Source of the DNA: Cryptomeria japonica
Lineage: Eukaryota > Streptophyta > Pinopsida > Cupressales > Cupressaceae
Assembly: GCF_030272615.1 (NCBI RefSeq)
Contig: NC_081411.1
Coordinates: forward strand, 44,591,517 to 44,655,516
DNA length: 64,000 bases
Direction: 5' to 3'
The position numbers and the translations under genes were made by a program. Shown here piece by piece: positions 43,251 to 56,736 of the stretch; position 1 is the stretch's first letter; every line of letters starts with the position of its first letter. The notes below the pieces were generated by a model that searched no databases, was not told where the DNA came from, and saw only the letters and a list, made by a program, of their open reading frames with translations.

Positions 43251-46200
43251 TTACAACTCTGAATGTACAATGTGGTCCATTTTTGAATCAAAGATACGAT
43301 TGAGTGTTGCAGCCAATCTTATGCCTCCTTTTGCAAGTTGACTCTCGACAATGGGTAGACGTGAGAGGAAATAGTCATCTACATAGGAAATCACCAAAGT
43401 AGTTATGGTTTATGAAATATTAATATGAAGAAGATATAAGTTTGTTTAAATTTATATATTTATCAATCTACCTTCCAAAACATTGTCTTCCTCAACATCT
43501 TTGTAAGCCCACTTGCAAGCAAGAATGATGCTCTCATCTGCATACCTAGGTTCACAATTCAAATTCTATTCTATAAGTTACCAATGAATATATTGTATTA
43601 AAAATATATAATTTCTAATTAGTATGACATTTTCAACCTAAATCTGACATTTTCAACCTAAATCATTTCTAATATTCTAGAATTAGAAACATAACTTGCA
43701 TATTATATCATATATAAACATTGATTGTTTCATGGAAATTTATTAGGCTCGTTTCTCTAAATTTGGAGTCCTTTTTTTGGTTGCATGGTTGAGAAATATA
43801 AATCTACAATATTATTAACATTATAATCATGGATTCTGGTAAATATAATATATTTTACTACTTACAATTTAGGACAAACAAGATCATTTGTGTCACACTG
43901 TTCCCAAGTAGTTACATCCTTTGACCAAATTTCCTGTTTTAAGTCAATAAAAAAATTATATATCAGAGTATTATTTGATAAATTAACAACCTACAAGCAT
44001 AATAATTTTTTTTTTCTCATATTAGAAGTTAATTCAATGTGTACAACTAACTGTATAATGAGAAAAATGAAACATACAGTAATATTTTTTTGAACATCTT
44101 CTATCATAACTTCAAGATCATTGTCATAAAAATCTTTCATGGCTGTCTCAATGATCCCACTGTCCCAAACCTATTTTCAATAAAACAAAAAAAAAAAAAT
44201 ATTTAAGATTTAAACTTTAATTAACCAAAAAATAATAATTAATGAACATGCAACACACCTTTAAGTATTGCTTCTAGAAACTTGACTAAGAAATTTTCTA
44301 TTTACATTTCCTAAATAACTATTAAACTCTATTATGAATAAATTTATTCGTATCGAATTATGAATGAAATAAAAGTGAAATAAAAGATTACTTATACACA
44401 AGTTTTAAAAATAAAATATCTATTAAAATATTTAATATCATAGTATATCTTTCACCCCTTTAAATTTTAAGATAAAGCTACTTTACCCATAGAATCATAT
44501 TAACAAACAATTTTGGATGTGAAAAAAACTACCAAGAGAACAAAATGCTTATAAAAGAAAAATCCAACCTAACTAGTATCTTGAGAGATATGGAAATTTA
44601 AGGTGTAAACAAAACTCATTGAATTTTAAGGAAAAAAATCATTGAGGATAAATTGTAAACATCAAGCATTTATTTATAGGCAATGTCAATCAATAACATG
44701 CCAAATTTGAATAATTGGTGTAGAATTTGTAATATGACTTACACATAATAGACATGTAAAAAAAAAAATTGAAAAACAAAGGAAAGAGTATAGTAATTTA
44801 GAATAGATCATGATGGATAGATTTATAAACAAATCTTATAGAATGAAAAAATTACGAAAAATAAAAAATATAAGTAACATTTATTTTTAATAAAATTATA
44901 GGCTAAATATGAAATATGTTATTTATTTTATATATAAAGTTAAAATATGTAAATGATGAAAATATATTTAAATTTAATTTATATTAGATTTTCTATAAGA
45001 AAAAATATCAATTTCAAATAATATTTATTTTCTATTTTTTTTGACTAATAATAAAACTCAGATCATTACTAGTATGTCTTTGTATGAATAGAAGAAAAAA
45101 AAAAGTGTATTAGTACTATAAATTTTCAAGGTAAATCAATTAATATTACTTACATGATGCAAATTACTTTTTCGACGATACCAATGTAAATTAATTGAAT
45201 TTCCTCCTCTATCTGATGTGAATCCCACATGTAAAGGCTGCAAAATTTTTCAATACATACAATCATTTATCAATAAGTCTGTATAAAAAAAATTAAATAT
45301 ATTTATTCAATAATAAAAAATCATATTTTCAAACTTGATTTCTTAAAAAAATTTAGATACTATATGATTTTTTCAATATAAATTATTTATTCTAAAAAAT
45401 TACCTGATGAATGTCTCCCGTAAAATGAGATAGAAATAATAAAGCCTCTGTTAAATTATCTGTAAATTACAAGATTGAGATCATCCTCTAATGAAAGAAT
45501 GCATCTTACTTAAAAACTCAACTAAGAAGAAAAATAGAGAAGATAGGAAATAAAAAGAGAAACTAACATTGCTTCCCACGAGACTTATGTCCATAAGTTG
45601 CAAGTTGAGAGGTATAATTTTTTATGGCTCCTTCAAGACACATCCCCTCTACTCCATGTTCATCATGACAATCCCCTATTTACAGTAATCAAAATAAATT
45701 TTAGAAAATAAACTATAAAATTTTATAGATAAGTTTTCATTCTAGCTAATAATTAATAGATCCATTATGAGTTTTCTCATGTTACTTTTAGTTCCCATGT
45801 AAGTTATACACTTATCAATGTTTTAATAAAATAAAATTACAATTTATTTTATTTTAAAAAAAATGGTTAAAATGTACAAGTCTAACTAATTGATCAAAGT
45901 TATAAGTAATAAATTTTTAATCTCACTAAACTTTTTATTTAATTAATGAACATATTGTAAAATTTGAATAAACCTTAAATAGTAATAACTAATAATTTGT
46001 ACTAAAAGTAATCTACAAAGATAATTTTAAAAGTAATAAGGTAAAAAATCTTTAGAACATCTATTTTATTTTAAGAGTATTTTGTGAGAACACACATAAT
46101 CTAAATATATTAGATACATTAAAAATATTCTAGTTTCCTACTTCACTAAAACTATATATATGTTATGATTATAAATGTATTTAAGAAAATCCATCAAACA

Positions 46201-48901
46201 ATTATATTTGAACTTTGAAATTATTTTTATTAATTTTATTTTGAAATATTTAACAACCATCACATTTAAAATAATATTTAACAATATAATTAAAAAACAA
46301 TATATAAAATTTTAAAAAACATATAATATACAAGATGTTAATTAAAGCATAATTTATAATTGTGACTAGATAACTTCAAAAAATAATTATATTAAAAAAA
46401 ATAAAATTGGTTGTATGAAAATATAAATAATTCATGTACTTACTTGAATAGTCATATCCACACTTATCATCTGGTGTGTCAATGAAATGTAGTGAGTTGG
46501 CCCAATGATATCTAAATCGCATGTGATCCGCCCATGAACAAAGAGATGCAAGGTCATTTTGTGCATAATGAGGAAGTATATCATTCACTGCTTTCCAAGT
46601 ATTTTTACTCAAAAATGGCTGCAAAACAATAAATTCAAACGCAAATGATTACAAACCCAATCAACACAGTTTAGCATGGATGGAAAATAAATAATTGCAT
46701 TCTCTATAAAAAGGGTTTCTTGAGATTGTAATGATGCCACTTCAATATGGGTAGAAAATAAATAATGATGTTTATTTTAAAATGATCACACTGCAATATG
46801 GATAGCAAAAGGTTTGGGATGTAATGTCAATTTTATTAAAAATATATAATAGTTTAAAAAAAATATATTAGTAAAATAAATACTAATTTAATATATTAAG
46901 AGAAACAAGAAAATTATAATTTTTTAATTTCTAAAGAATACATATGATGATTAAATCATATAACTTGAGATTCATATATATTCATTATATGTAACTTGAT
47001 ATTTTCAAGAAAAATAGATTTGAGATCATAAATTTATTGGGACTTCTACAATGAAATTTAATATATCTATATATAGTTATAGATCAATAGATCCATAGAT
47101 ATATATTGATGGAGGATTTTATAACATTCACAAGATCAATATATAGGTGAGTCTTAGGTCCAAACCTTTTTTATTGAGGGCCAAGGACTAAAGGATACTC
47201 ATTATGTAAAAGTCATACAAGGTATGATCTCAATCTCATCTCTTGTGATTTTGGAACCTTGCACTGAATAAGACTTAATCCCTATGGACTCGTTGAAATC
47301 TATTTAGCTTCACCAACCTTTGACAAAAAATATATATTTGATTCTATATATATTTATTGATCTATAGATATATATTGTTGGAGGATTTAATAACATTCAC
47401 AAGATCAATATGGAGGTCAAAACCTTTTCTATTGAGGGTCAAGTAGTGAGGAGTATCTATTCTACAAATTTCATACAAGACATGATCCCGGGCTTAGCTC
47501 TTATGGCGTAGGGACTTTGCATTGATCAAGACTTAATCAGTAATGGGCTCATTTAGATATGTTCAACTACACCAACCTTTGACAGAATATTATATTTGTT
47601 TATATGTGTGTACATATATATGCATATATATACACATATATACATATATGTGCACACACATACATTAAGGGAAGATTTTATAATGTTGAGTTATCCATGC
47701 ATCAATATGGAGGTGCTTGTATTAGGTTGAAACCTTTTCACTTGAGGGTCAATGAGTAAGGGGTATCCATTTTACAAGAGTCATTTAGAACATGGTCTCG
47801 GGCTCAGCTCTTATGGTGTTGAGACTTTGAACTCAACGAGACATTCACTATGGATTCATTCAGATCTATTCAACTTCACCAACATTCAAAAGAAGATTAT
47901 ATTTGATTCTATATATATTTAGATATACATGGATATTATATTGATGGAGGGTTTTATAATATTCACAAAATCAATACAGAGGTGTTCATATTTGTTGAGG
48001 GTCAAGTGGTGAGGGGTATCTGTTCTACAAAAGTGATATAAGACATGATCCTGGGCTCAACTCTTATGGTGTTGGGATGGTGTAATAGACAAGACTTAAT
48101 CTCTAATAGACTCATCCAGATCTATTCACGTTGACCAACTTTTGACAAAAACTTATACTTCACTCTATATATATCTAAAGATCTGTAAATATATATTGAC
48201 GGACGATTTTATAACATTCAGAAGATCAATATGGAGGTGATTCGTAGATCAAAACCTTTTATGTTGAAGGTCAAAGACTGAATGTTATCTATTCTGCAAA
48301 AGTCATACAGAATACCATTCCAACCTCATCTCTTACGGTGTTGGGACCTTGCAGAGAACAAGACTAAATTCATGATGAACTCATTCAGATCTATTCAACT
48401 TCACCAACCTTAAAACATAACCAATATCCAAATTATTAGGTGGACCATTCAGATCTACGACGTAAAAATTAAATAAGACCCAATATCAAAGTTATTATGC
48501 GGATTTCTAATAAGCAACCTCTGTTAAATTTGCAGACGAACTCTGGCAGAATAGATATCACAGTCCATAGGCTCTAACCCAAAAAAATATGGCTAAAACC
48601 AAAAGGAAAAAAAAAGAAAGAAAGGATAAAACTCCCCAAATAACATCAAATCAGATGAAAAATAAAAGCTGCATTAGAATACGTAGATCATGGGTACAAA
48701 GTGCAGACAAAGACATTGAGATTTAAACTACAGATATAGATTTCACAGGCTCCATTTTAAACACTGACATACCTCTGCAATCTTGCACGTAGAATAATGT
48801 CCTTCCTTTCCCCATCCCTGCACATGACCAGGAGCTACAGCAACCAATATCACCAACCCAACCAACATACAACAGCACAGGCCCCTGAATCCTCCCATCA
48901 T
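43251..48901 (-). CDS. S1/P1-type zinc nuclease, copy B (complete, nine exons)
   Basis: A secreted or vacuolar Zn-dependent nuclease of the plant BFN/ENDO family, acting on single-stranded DNA and RNA. Exons: 48901-48773, 46618-46444, 45675-45568, 45459-45404, 45237-45154, 44170-44078, 43933-43866, 43545-43472 and 43378-43251. They total 915 nt, encode 304 aa, and all introns are GT-AG with compatible phases. Residues 1-29 form a hydrophobic signal peptide; the mature protein starts at W30 (WGKEGH), the family's N-terminal zinc ligand. All nine ligands are present: W30, H35, D74, H87, H149, D153, H159, H183 and D187. Cysteine-bearing motifs CSWAD, CHDEHG, GMC, CD...CPKLYADESI and LACKWAY match the family, as does the end DYFLSRLPIVESQLAKGGIRL. 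ATG codons at 48901 and 48898 are both possible starts. Length is normal for the family. Introns are AT-rich; intron 1 contains a 270-bp tandem array. Confidence 0.93.
47040..48420. repeat. Five-copy tandem repeat of about 270 bp in intron 1 of nuclease copy B
   Basis: The landmark ATAACATTCACAAGATCAAT or a close variant recurs at about 47121, 47390, 47672, 47956 and 48213 (spacing 257-284 bp). Each unit also has AACCTTTT, a GGTCAAG phrase, CAGATCTATTCAACTTCACC and a TATATATA segment. The copies are clearly diverged, so the array is old. Confidence 0.9.
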
Positions 48902-48909
48902 AATAAGTT

Positions 48910-48990
48910 TGGGTCCTCCAAATCCTTTCAGTATCTAAAAGCTTCTCCTTTCGTGTTCTGCAAACCCTTTCAGTGTCTAAAAATGTTCTC
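48910..48990 (-). repeat. Imperfect tandem duplication in the leader of nuclease copy B
   Basis: On the minus strand two related units of about 38 bp contain TTTTAGACACTGAAAGGGTT and TTTTAGATACTGAAAGGATT, 10-90 bp before the start codon. Probably 5' UTR. Confidence 0.7.
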
Positions 48991-49319
48991 TTTTCGTTCA
49001 CCCAAAGAAAGAAACTGCTAACAGAAATTTTGGGTCTTCCCAATAACAACTCCTCGTCATAACTTATAGAAAATGAGAGCGCAAGGGATTTGTTGAGTGC
49101 AAGTCTTGACCGCTGTCCTACCTTGCGTGCACTGCTCTGTGTTGCGTGAGACTTTGCAATAGACTGTTGGGCCAACTTATTATTTTTTTCTGCTTCACAC
49201 CTTGACAACCATACTTACATTAATTTAAACAGTCCGAGAAATTATCTATGATTTTGTAGAGTTGTGGCGCATGGCAATCAAGATTCGAAGGGGGTATATT
49301 CTTTTTTGGTGCTGGAATA

Positions 49320-51250
49320 TCACTTACAGAAACGTTAGGTAATGGTAATATTCGCTTTGAAGTTTGGATATCTTAAAAAATACAGTGTGAACATCAAGCT
49401 TTGCTCACGCTGGCTGCCTGTTATGACAACGAAAGCTTTTAAAATGGGAAAATGTTTCAGACTACTTTTTCTTCTCTCTTTTAAAAAAATGATGATTAGG
49501 GTTTGGTGAAGTTTTTCTTCTTCTTCTTCCTGCTCATTAGAAATTATATTAAGGACGAGAAGTCTGCAAGTAACGTCTAAATGGTGTGAGATGACCCATC
49601 CAATTAAATCCAGACACAGTATGGAAACTACGGGGTATCTGTGCAGAATAGGATATTCATCACATTATTAATATTCTTTTTCTATTAGGTATTAATATGG
49701 CCCCACCTTTGTTGTTGGGTAGTATAGTGACAAGATAAAATTTGAATATATTAAAATTTCTATAATATAATTGGTTTTTGGTTTTGTGATGAAGTTAAAT
49801 GGATTTTAGATGAGAATCAAATCTCACTGATATTATTATAATAATAGTAATTATAGTCTACATATGCTCTCTTTATGTTAATAATGTTTATTCCAATAAT
49901 ATTATTATTCAATAATTTCTCTCTTTATTGACTTTAAGGTGTGACATCATTTTTTATTTATTTATTTTATCTATAGATTAATATTAAAGATATATTTTTT
50001 TTACAAATAATGTATAAGACACTGAATCATCAAAATAAATAATGTCTCTTTTTCTAATGTTGATACCTTGCTTGGTTACACAATTGAGTTGACATGAATA
50101 AATTATCTAGACCACACAATATGTCACTTTTCTTAGGTCACTAAATCTTAATCATGTTTCTCTTTATCATAATATGAAAGAACATAACTTTACAATAGTT
50201 TATGTGAGCCAACACCCTTTTCACCAATCAAGTTACATTACAATTATTTTTTTTCTCTTTAATAAGTCTTAAATACTATTTTTTAATAAAGATTTTATAT
50301 TACACATTTTCACATAAATAATAATCAAAACAAATGATGCCAATTATTTTAATGCTGATACCTCGTTTGAATACAAAACTCAGTTGCCATGAATAAATTA
50401 TCTAGACCATACAATCTCTCATTTTTTAGGTCATTAAATGTTAACCATGATTCTCTTTATTATAGTATGAAAGAATAGTTTTTTAGGTCACTGAATCTTT
50501 ACCATGTTTAGAACAAAAATTTACCATAATCTATTTCAGTCAACCCTTTTCATTCATCAATCAAGTTACATAACAAGTTTCTTTTTTCTTTAACGAATAA
50601 GTGTTAAGTACTATTTTTTAATAAAGATTTATATATTATTGATTTTCACAAAAATAAATCTATGTGGAAAAGGAATGATAAATCCAAAGAAAAAAAGAAG
50701 AAACAAAGCTACAAAGTGGCAAGAGCTAAAACAAAAGTTGAGAATAATTATGGTACTCCAACTTTCCAAAAACATTAGGAAGATCTTGGCCATTGAGAAT
50801 AGACTTCTAACCACTAATCAAACCCTTTCAATTTTCCTCTTTAAAATAAATTTAGGGCAAAACCATAACAAATAGCTAAAAAAAAGAAAATAAATTTACC
50901 ACTATATGATCATCTAGACACACCTTGGTTATAAAACTCAAAATAGGTTGATGGTAGTGAAGACGGTTGGGACCAACAATAAAAACCCAATTTACTGACT
51001 CTTCCTAGAGGGGCCTAGGAAGCATGTGATTCAGAATCATGTTCACTCTAGGAATTCTAACAATTTTCACCTCTACATCCTTGAGGAAAGGAATATCCGT
51101 AATAAAGTTTGGACTTAATAGAAACATAGTTACCACACCTTATACATTATCTTAGGGATATCATGAAATAATTTATAAGTGCCACTTCAAACCAATATTT
51201 ATTCATTGGTGCTTGAATCTACATGAATGTACATTAGACCAGATAATAGC
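49320..51250. repeat. Large direct duplication, copy 1
   Basis: This matches 53990-55510 and then 63165-63340 in the same orientation, with landmarks such as CTGGCTGCCTGT, GCTTTTAAAATGGGAAAATG, GACTTTAAGGTGT and TCACTCTAGG or TCCACTCTAGG. It is non-coding and AT-rich. It starts about 420 bp upstream of nuclease copy B, but copy 2 has no nuclease exon beside it. It is either a segmental duplication or two copies of an unclassified repeat. Confidence 0.75.
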
Positions 51251-51462
51251 CATAACATAAAGATAATCTTATATCAACAAAATAACTAAAGAATATAAGA
51301 TAATTTTTGAATATATTAAATAATTTTCTATTATACTTATAAAATATATTTTTGAATGACTAACGTTTTGAGATACTAGCCCAAGAATAAAATTATTAGA
51401 AAGACAAGGAAAGGGAGCCATGGTTATCAAAAAGAGACTTTAGCACAATTATTTTTCATGCC

Positions 51463-52085
51463 TCAACAAAGGAAAATAGGATCTTCAATTAGATATAATA
51501 TATAGAGGGTTTGGACAAGAATATAACACATGGAAAAGAGGAAATCGAGACTGAGGTGAATAAGCACATCCAATCTTTTTTGGCTCTGAATAGAGCTTCG
51601 GATAATTATGACACAAGCTATTCCAGATGGAATTTTCAAGTGCATTTAAGAGCAGGAAAACAAAATTTTGATTGCTTCCATTACTAATGATGAAGTTCAA
51701 AAAGAAATAGATTAGGTACATCTAGACAAGGAACTTGGGCTAGATAGCTTTATGATAATATTCTATGAAAAATGCTAGCACATTTTTGGGAAAAGATATG
51801 TGGAAGATAGTAGAGGATTTCAAGAAGAAGAGACAATTTTTAAAAGATATCAATAACACAATTATTGCTCTCATTCCAAAGAAATAAAATTGTAGGATCT
51901 TCACAGAATTTGAACTTATATCCCTCTTCAAAATAATATACAAAATCATGGCAAAGGTCCTAGTGAATACATGAAAACTAGTCATTACTTCTCTGATCAT
52001 AGAGGAACAAAATGGATTCAACTTAGGCAGAGATACCATGCATTGTATTGTCCAATGATGCAATTTGTTCGATCTCAAGGAATAA
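51463..52085 (+). pseudogene. LINE reverse transcriptase fragment
   Basis: Plus-strand pieces across stops and shifts read EEIETEVNKHI-like, then DSFMIIFYEKC, NNTIIALIPK, ISLFKIIYKIMAKVL and EEQNGFNLGR. These follow the order of plant L1-type LINE reverse transcriptase (FYQKCW, N.T.I.LIPK, ISLCN..YKI.AKVL, Q.GF..GR). The catalytic YADD region is absent. Confidence 0.75.
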
Positions 52086-52094
52086 AACTAAGTG

Positions 52095-53367
52095 TATGTT
52101 GAGTAATCTATTTGTTAGTAAGATGGGGAATCTATCTTGTTAACTATGAGTAGGTTTGGTTTTGATTTTGTAATGCTGTAATTTGGAATTAGGGCCAATT
52201 AAGATAATAAAATGACTAATAGTCCAAATTAGCTAAATACATTGAAAGAGGAGTGAACCCAATAGATCTAGCCACAATCCAAATGAAGAAAGGGATGAAA
52301 CTATGATTGGATTCACTAGTTGGGTATGATTATCCTCTTTGTTAGTTGAATTTGGAATGTAGTTATGAAATAAGAGCAAAATAGGTAATAATTGAAGAAA
52401 ATTGACGAATATAGAATGCTACAGATGTCCCACATAGCTAAAGACTTGGATTTGGGCAAAAGAATAAATTCAGAACTTGTTCCCAGAACTTTGACTTGAT
52501 TTTTCAGGACCAAATAACATATATTTACCTTGGTCCTCTGAATTTTCCTCTGTTGAAAGCTGAACTTGTTCATCATTGTTGACTTTGTAGGAATTCCTGA
52601 GTTAAGCTCTTGCACCTATTTCCTACATAAAAAGAGAGGGAAAGATGCTGTGGATAGGGATTTTCCAAATTCAAGCCTCGATTTAGGAATTCATCTTGAA
52701 TGATAATGCAGATATTGAAATAAAATTTAAGGAGATATACCTTAGATCTATAACTATTGATTATGAAACAATGCTCTTTGGATGTAATCACAAATGTTGA
52801 ATGTAATGGCATGAAAAATACATGAAGATGAAAAAACCTAATTGTACACATGATTGCATGAAGTTTGATGTAACTTTACTCCCCAATGCTTCAAGGATTA
52901 ATATGTAGCCTTGAATCTCTAAAAATGGTTGATGATGAATGCTTTACAAATATACAAATATTATTGATAGGTAACGGATGGAGTCTTAGATCTAAACTGA
53001 AATGTTATGATATCTTTATATAGGGTTCCCTAGTTAAATTACCAATTAGGCTAACCTCCAATGACCATGTGTAGCCATGGGGAGTAGAAACCATCAGAGA
53101 GATAAAGGACCTGCCCCATTTCAAGATGGGGTTTGATTAAGAGCAACCATGGCATTTTGGGGTGCCCTGCTCCTCTAGCAAAGAAGACCAATAAAAAGAG
53201 AAATGAGAGAGGGGCCTTCAAGATGGAGCCCACCAAATGATGCTCATGACATCAAAGTTGGAGAATAGGGTCAAATTAGACCTAGAGAGTGGATGGAGAT
53301 AGGACATGCTAAAGTAGGAGCACAAACATGAGGTGTAAACTGTATGAGTCATAGTTTATGATGCTAC
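52095..53367 (-). mobile_element. Probable solo LTR of a Gypsy-like element (limits approximate)
   Basis: The right end ATGATGCTACA is shared with the LTR at 35775-36414, and on the minus strand a TATATAAAG TATA box lies at about 53010. Shared short phrases include TTGGATTCACTAG-type and CCACATAG. The left end could not be fixed and no target duplication was confirmed. Confidence 0.4.
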
Positions 53368-53989
53368 AAATATAATATGACTAAAATGGATGTTCAAACA
53401 CACATATACATGCAACTATACTATCTATAACACTAAATGAATCTCTTTGTGAGTTCTTTGAATTTGCCAATAGGTTGAGGCATGGAGATTGATTATCTTT
53501 GGCCTCAATTTTTATTATGGCCAAAGTGATGGAGAGATTTTTCAAGAGATGGCGACATATGAACAAGTGGAATGGAATTCGAGTGACTGAATAAGTAGAA
53601 AATATCAGCTAAAGCTATTCTGGCTTGAAAGCAGACCTTTTGTACAACGTGATAGCGACGTGTTAGTCAATCGCAACCATTTATTGCAAAATCAACGGTG
53701 TAAAATGCACGACTAACATGCAAAATACCGAGGTTTCTCAGGTGTTTAGAATAGCTTTCCACAATGAGTTGAAAAATAGAAAAGTAAAACTTAATATAGA
53801 TGAGCATACTAAATCTTGGTGTGGCTCAAGCCTGGGGACTATTCAGCAAAATTGGGATACCAGATTCAACAGGCTATGCAAAAGGACCCCAAATGACTAA
53901 CATGCGTATGTTGACATAGATTAGTTTTTAGCAAAGGCTGGGTCCTTTTTATAGACTACTAAGCACAAATGTATACTAGCAAGGGATCA
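53368..53989. other. Unassigned sequence
   Basis: No gene, repeat pair or recognisable transposon end was seen; the open frames are short. Confidence 0.4.
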
Positions 53990-55510
53990 CTCTGAAAAGT
54001 TAGGTGATGGTAATATTCACTATGAAGTTTGGATTTCTTCAAAAATATAGTGTGACCATCAAGTTTTTCTCATGCTGGCTGCCTGTCATGAAAACGAAAG
54101 CTTTTAAAATGGGAAAATGTTTCAAACCACTTTTTCTTCTCTGTTTTAAAAATTAAAAATTAGATGAAGATGTGGGTTTGGTGGAGTTTTTCTTGTTCTT
54201 CTTCTCACTCTTCAGAAATTATATTAAGGAAGAAATGTTCAACAAGTTAACATCTAAATGCTGTACTGTCAGATGACTCTGTGGAATATACAATGGGCCT
54301 ATGGTTATCTATGTAGAATAATTTTTTTATCATAAGGAAAGGAAAGGATCTTTTATAGTCTATAATGTCAGCAATCTGTATATGGATCACAGATGGGTTT
54401 GAGAAATATGGGACTACCTCATACTCCTTGCGGTAGGCACCTAACTGTGCTACAAATGAAGCGTACATACCTTACCGCCCTTGTGAGATTTGAATTTGTG
54501 ATATCTCTTTTTCAAGAGCACAAGTTCTCCACCACTAGGCAACCTGAAACTGAGCTTAATATGTATCTTTTATAGTCCACAATGTTAACATTCTTTCTCT
54601 ATTAACTATTAACATGTTCCCACCTTTGTTGTTAGGAAGTGCAAAAAAATTTCAATATAAAATTTGAATATATTGGATTAAATTTTAATATTGTATATCT
54701 ATATTTTTAATGGAAAACCTTACCGAAATTGTAATATTCTATACCTATATCCTCATTATATTAATCATTTTATTCCACTAATATTATTGTTCAACAATTT
54801 ATCTTTCTTTTGACTTTAAGGTGTTATGTCATATTTATTTATTTATTTATTTTATGTATAGATTAATATTAAAGATAGGTTTTTAACAAATATTGTGTAA
54901 GATACTCATCAAAATAAATAATTGTCTATCTTTATAATGCTGATACATAATTTGAATGCAAAATTGAAATGGCATGCATAAATTATCTAGACCATACATA
55001 AAAAAGTTTTTTTAAATGAATATGTGTTATACACTATTTTTTATAAAGATTTGTATTACACATTTCACAAAAATAATCTAAGTGGTAAAAGTCACATCTC
55101 AAAGTCAAAGAAAGGCAAATTCTTAAATGTTAAATCCAAGGGGAAAAATAAGAAACAAATCTACTAAGTGATGAGATAAAATTCTCAAAGTTGGAGAAAA
55201 ATTATGGTACTCTAACTTTCACAAAATATTAGGAATATCTTTGCCATTAAGAATGAGCTTCTGATCACTAACCACATCCTTTCCATTTTCTTCTTTAGCA
55301 AATATTGATTGTTGCAAACATGAGAAATGCCCAAATAAAAGAAAGGAAATTTACCACAATATGGCCATCCAGCGACACCTTGGTCATAAGACTCGTAATA
55401 GGTTTAAGGTAGTCAAGAGTATTGAGATTAGCCATGCAAACAAACCAATCCATGACTCTTCTTAGAGGGGGTTAGGAAGTAAGAATCGTGTCCACTCTAG
55501 GCTTTCTAAT
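53990..55510. repeat. Large direct duplication, copy 2 (interrupted)
   Basis: The counterpart of 49320-51020. It carries two insertions absent from copy 1: the SINE at 54371-54564, and, at its right end, the Copia element 55548-63164, after which the homology resumes at 63165-63340. Confidence 0.7.
54371..54564 (-). mobile_element. tRNA-derived SINE, copy 2
   Basis: On the minus strand it has GCCTAGTGGTGGAGAACTTG (box A) and CAAATTCAAATCTCACAAG (box B), then the same tail as 19155-19345. It is flanked by ATCTTTTATAGTC-type direct repeats of about 22 bp with a few mismatches (54348-54370 and 54565-54587). The duplicated copy at about 49655 lacks it, confirming insertion. Confidence 0.85.
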
Positions 55511-56736
55511 TCTTGGGATTAAGGTGTCTCAAGATTTCAAATCCTAACATTGGTATTTAGATTTATTTATTTAATATTTTGTTTACTTTTATTAACCTAC
55601 TTAACAATTTTATTTGTACATGCTATTTTGTCATCTAGTGGGAGTTGACATGTTAACTTGTCATCCTACAAAGAAGGTGACGTGGAGTATTTTTTCAACA
55701 CATGGAGGTAGGCATCCCACTTAGAGGATCTTGGAATTTTGTGAGGTAAGTGACAAATGAACATATGTAATGACAAATTATGGCACACATACCTATGGCA
55801 ACTTTAATAACACACCTACCTATGACAATTTATGATAGATTCTATGACATAATGGAAAACCATTGGGAGACATATTTGCATGGAGAAGGTAGGTTCCCAA
55901 GTTGGGTAATTACATGCTATAAAAGGATCTACAATTTCTAGCTAGCTATGATAGATTCTCTTATAGTTGTAAGAAGGATCTACAATTTCTAGCTAGCTAT
56001 GATAGATTCTCTTATAGTTGTAAGGGTTGTTAGTCGTTATCATTTTTATGACACCTATAAGAGGTGTAAATGAATTTGACATATCTTAGTATGAAAAATA
56101 TTGGGCACCCAACTTATGAGATTTAAATGAGGAATCATTTGATGATGCACATGTATTATTTGTATGTTTATAGGGTGTTGAAAAAGTGTGCCAAGTGTTT
56201 TGCATGACCCCCTCTTGTCCATGTAGAAGCTCCCGCCTCTGTTGTATTTTTGTAGATGAGGTGGCCTTGGAAAGCATTATGTATGTTATGTTTTGTAGTT
56301 ATGCTACTAGAATTAATCCAAATTATGGGTTGTCGATTGTATACTCCTATTAAAGAAGCTAAGTGCTGATATTGTATTATAACTAATTACTTTATTGGAA
56401 ATACAAATTATCGTGCTTTTAGAGAGATTTTTGTCTCCTAAAAGGGTTTTACCCATGTATATCAAGTGTTGATTGTGTTATATATTTATGCATGTTTTTT
56501 ATTTCCTTTTGAATGTGTTTCTTATATGTAATAATTAAGATTTGTAGAGAAAAAAATGCACTATCTCCCCCACTAGATTAGCATAAAGAAGCATTTTCCT
56601 CACCTTTTCTTTCTTTTGGTTGGTATTAGAGCATGGTCAATTTTGGCTAAATTGTTAGGTAGTTGGGTTTTGTATTGATCTAAGTTTGAGTGGGAACTTT
56701 TTTAGAGTATTTTCAAAATCTTCTTGTAGGAATTAT

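Noticed and set aside
48723-49208. 161-aa minus-strand ORF upstream of and overlapping nuclease exon 1
   Set aside because: It reads in a different frame from the nuclease exon, shows no family motif and ends in the intron; it is a shadow frame.
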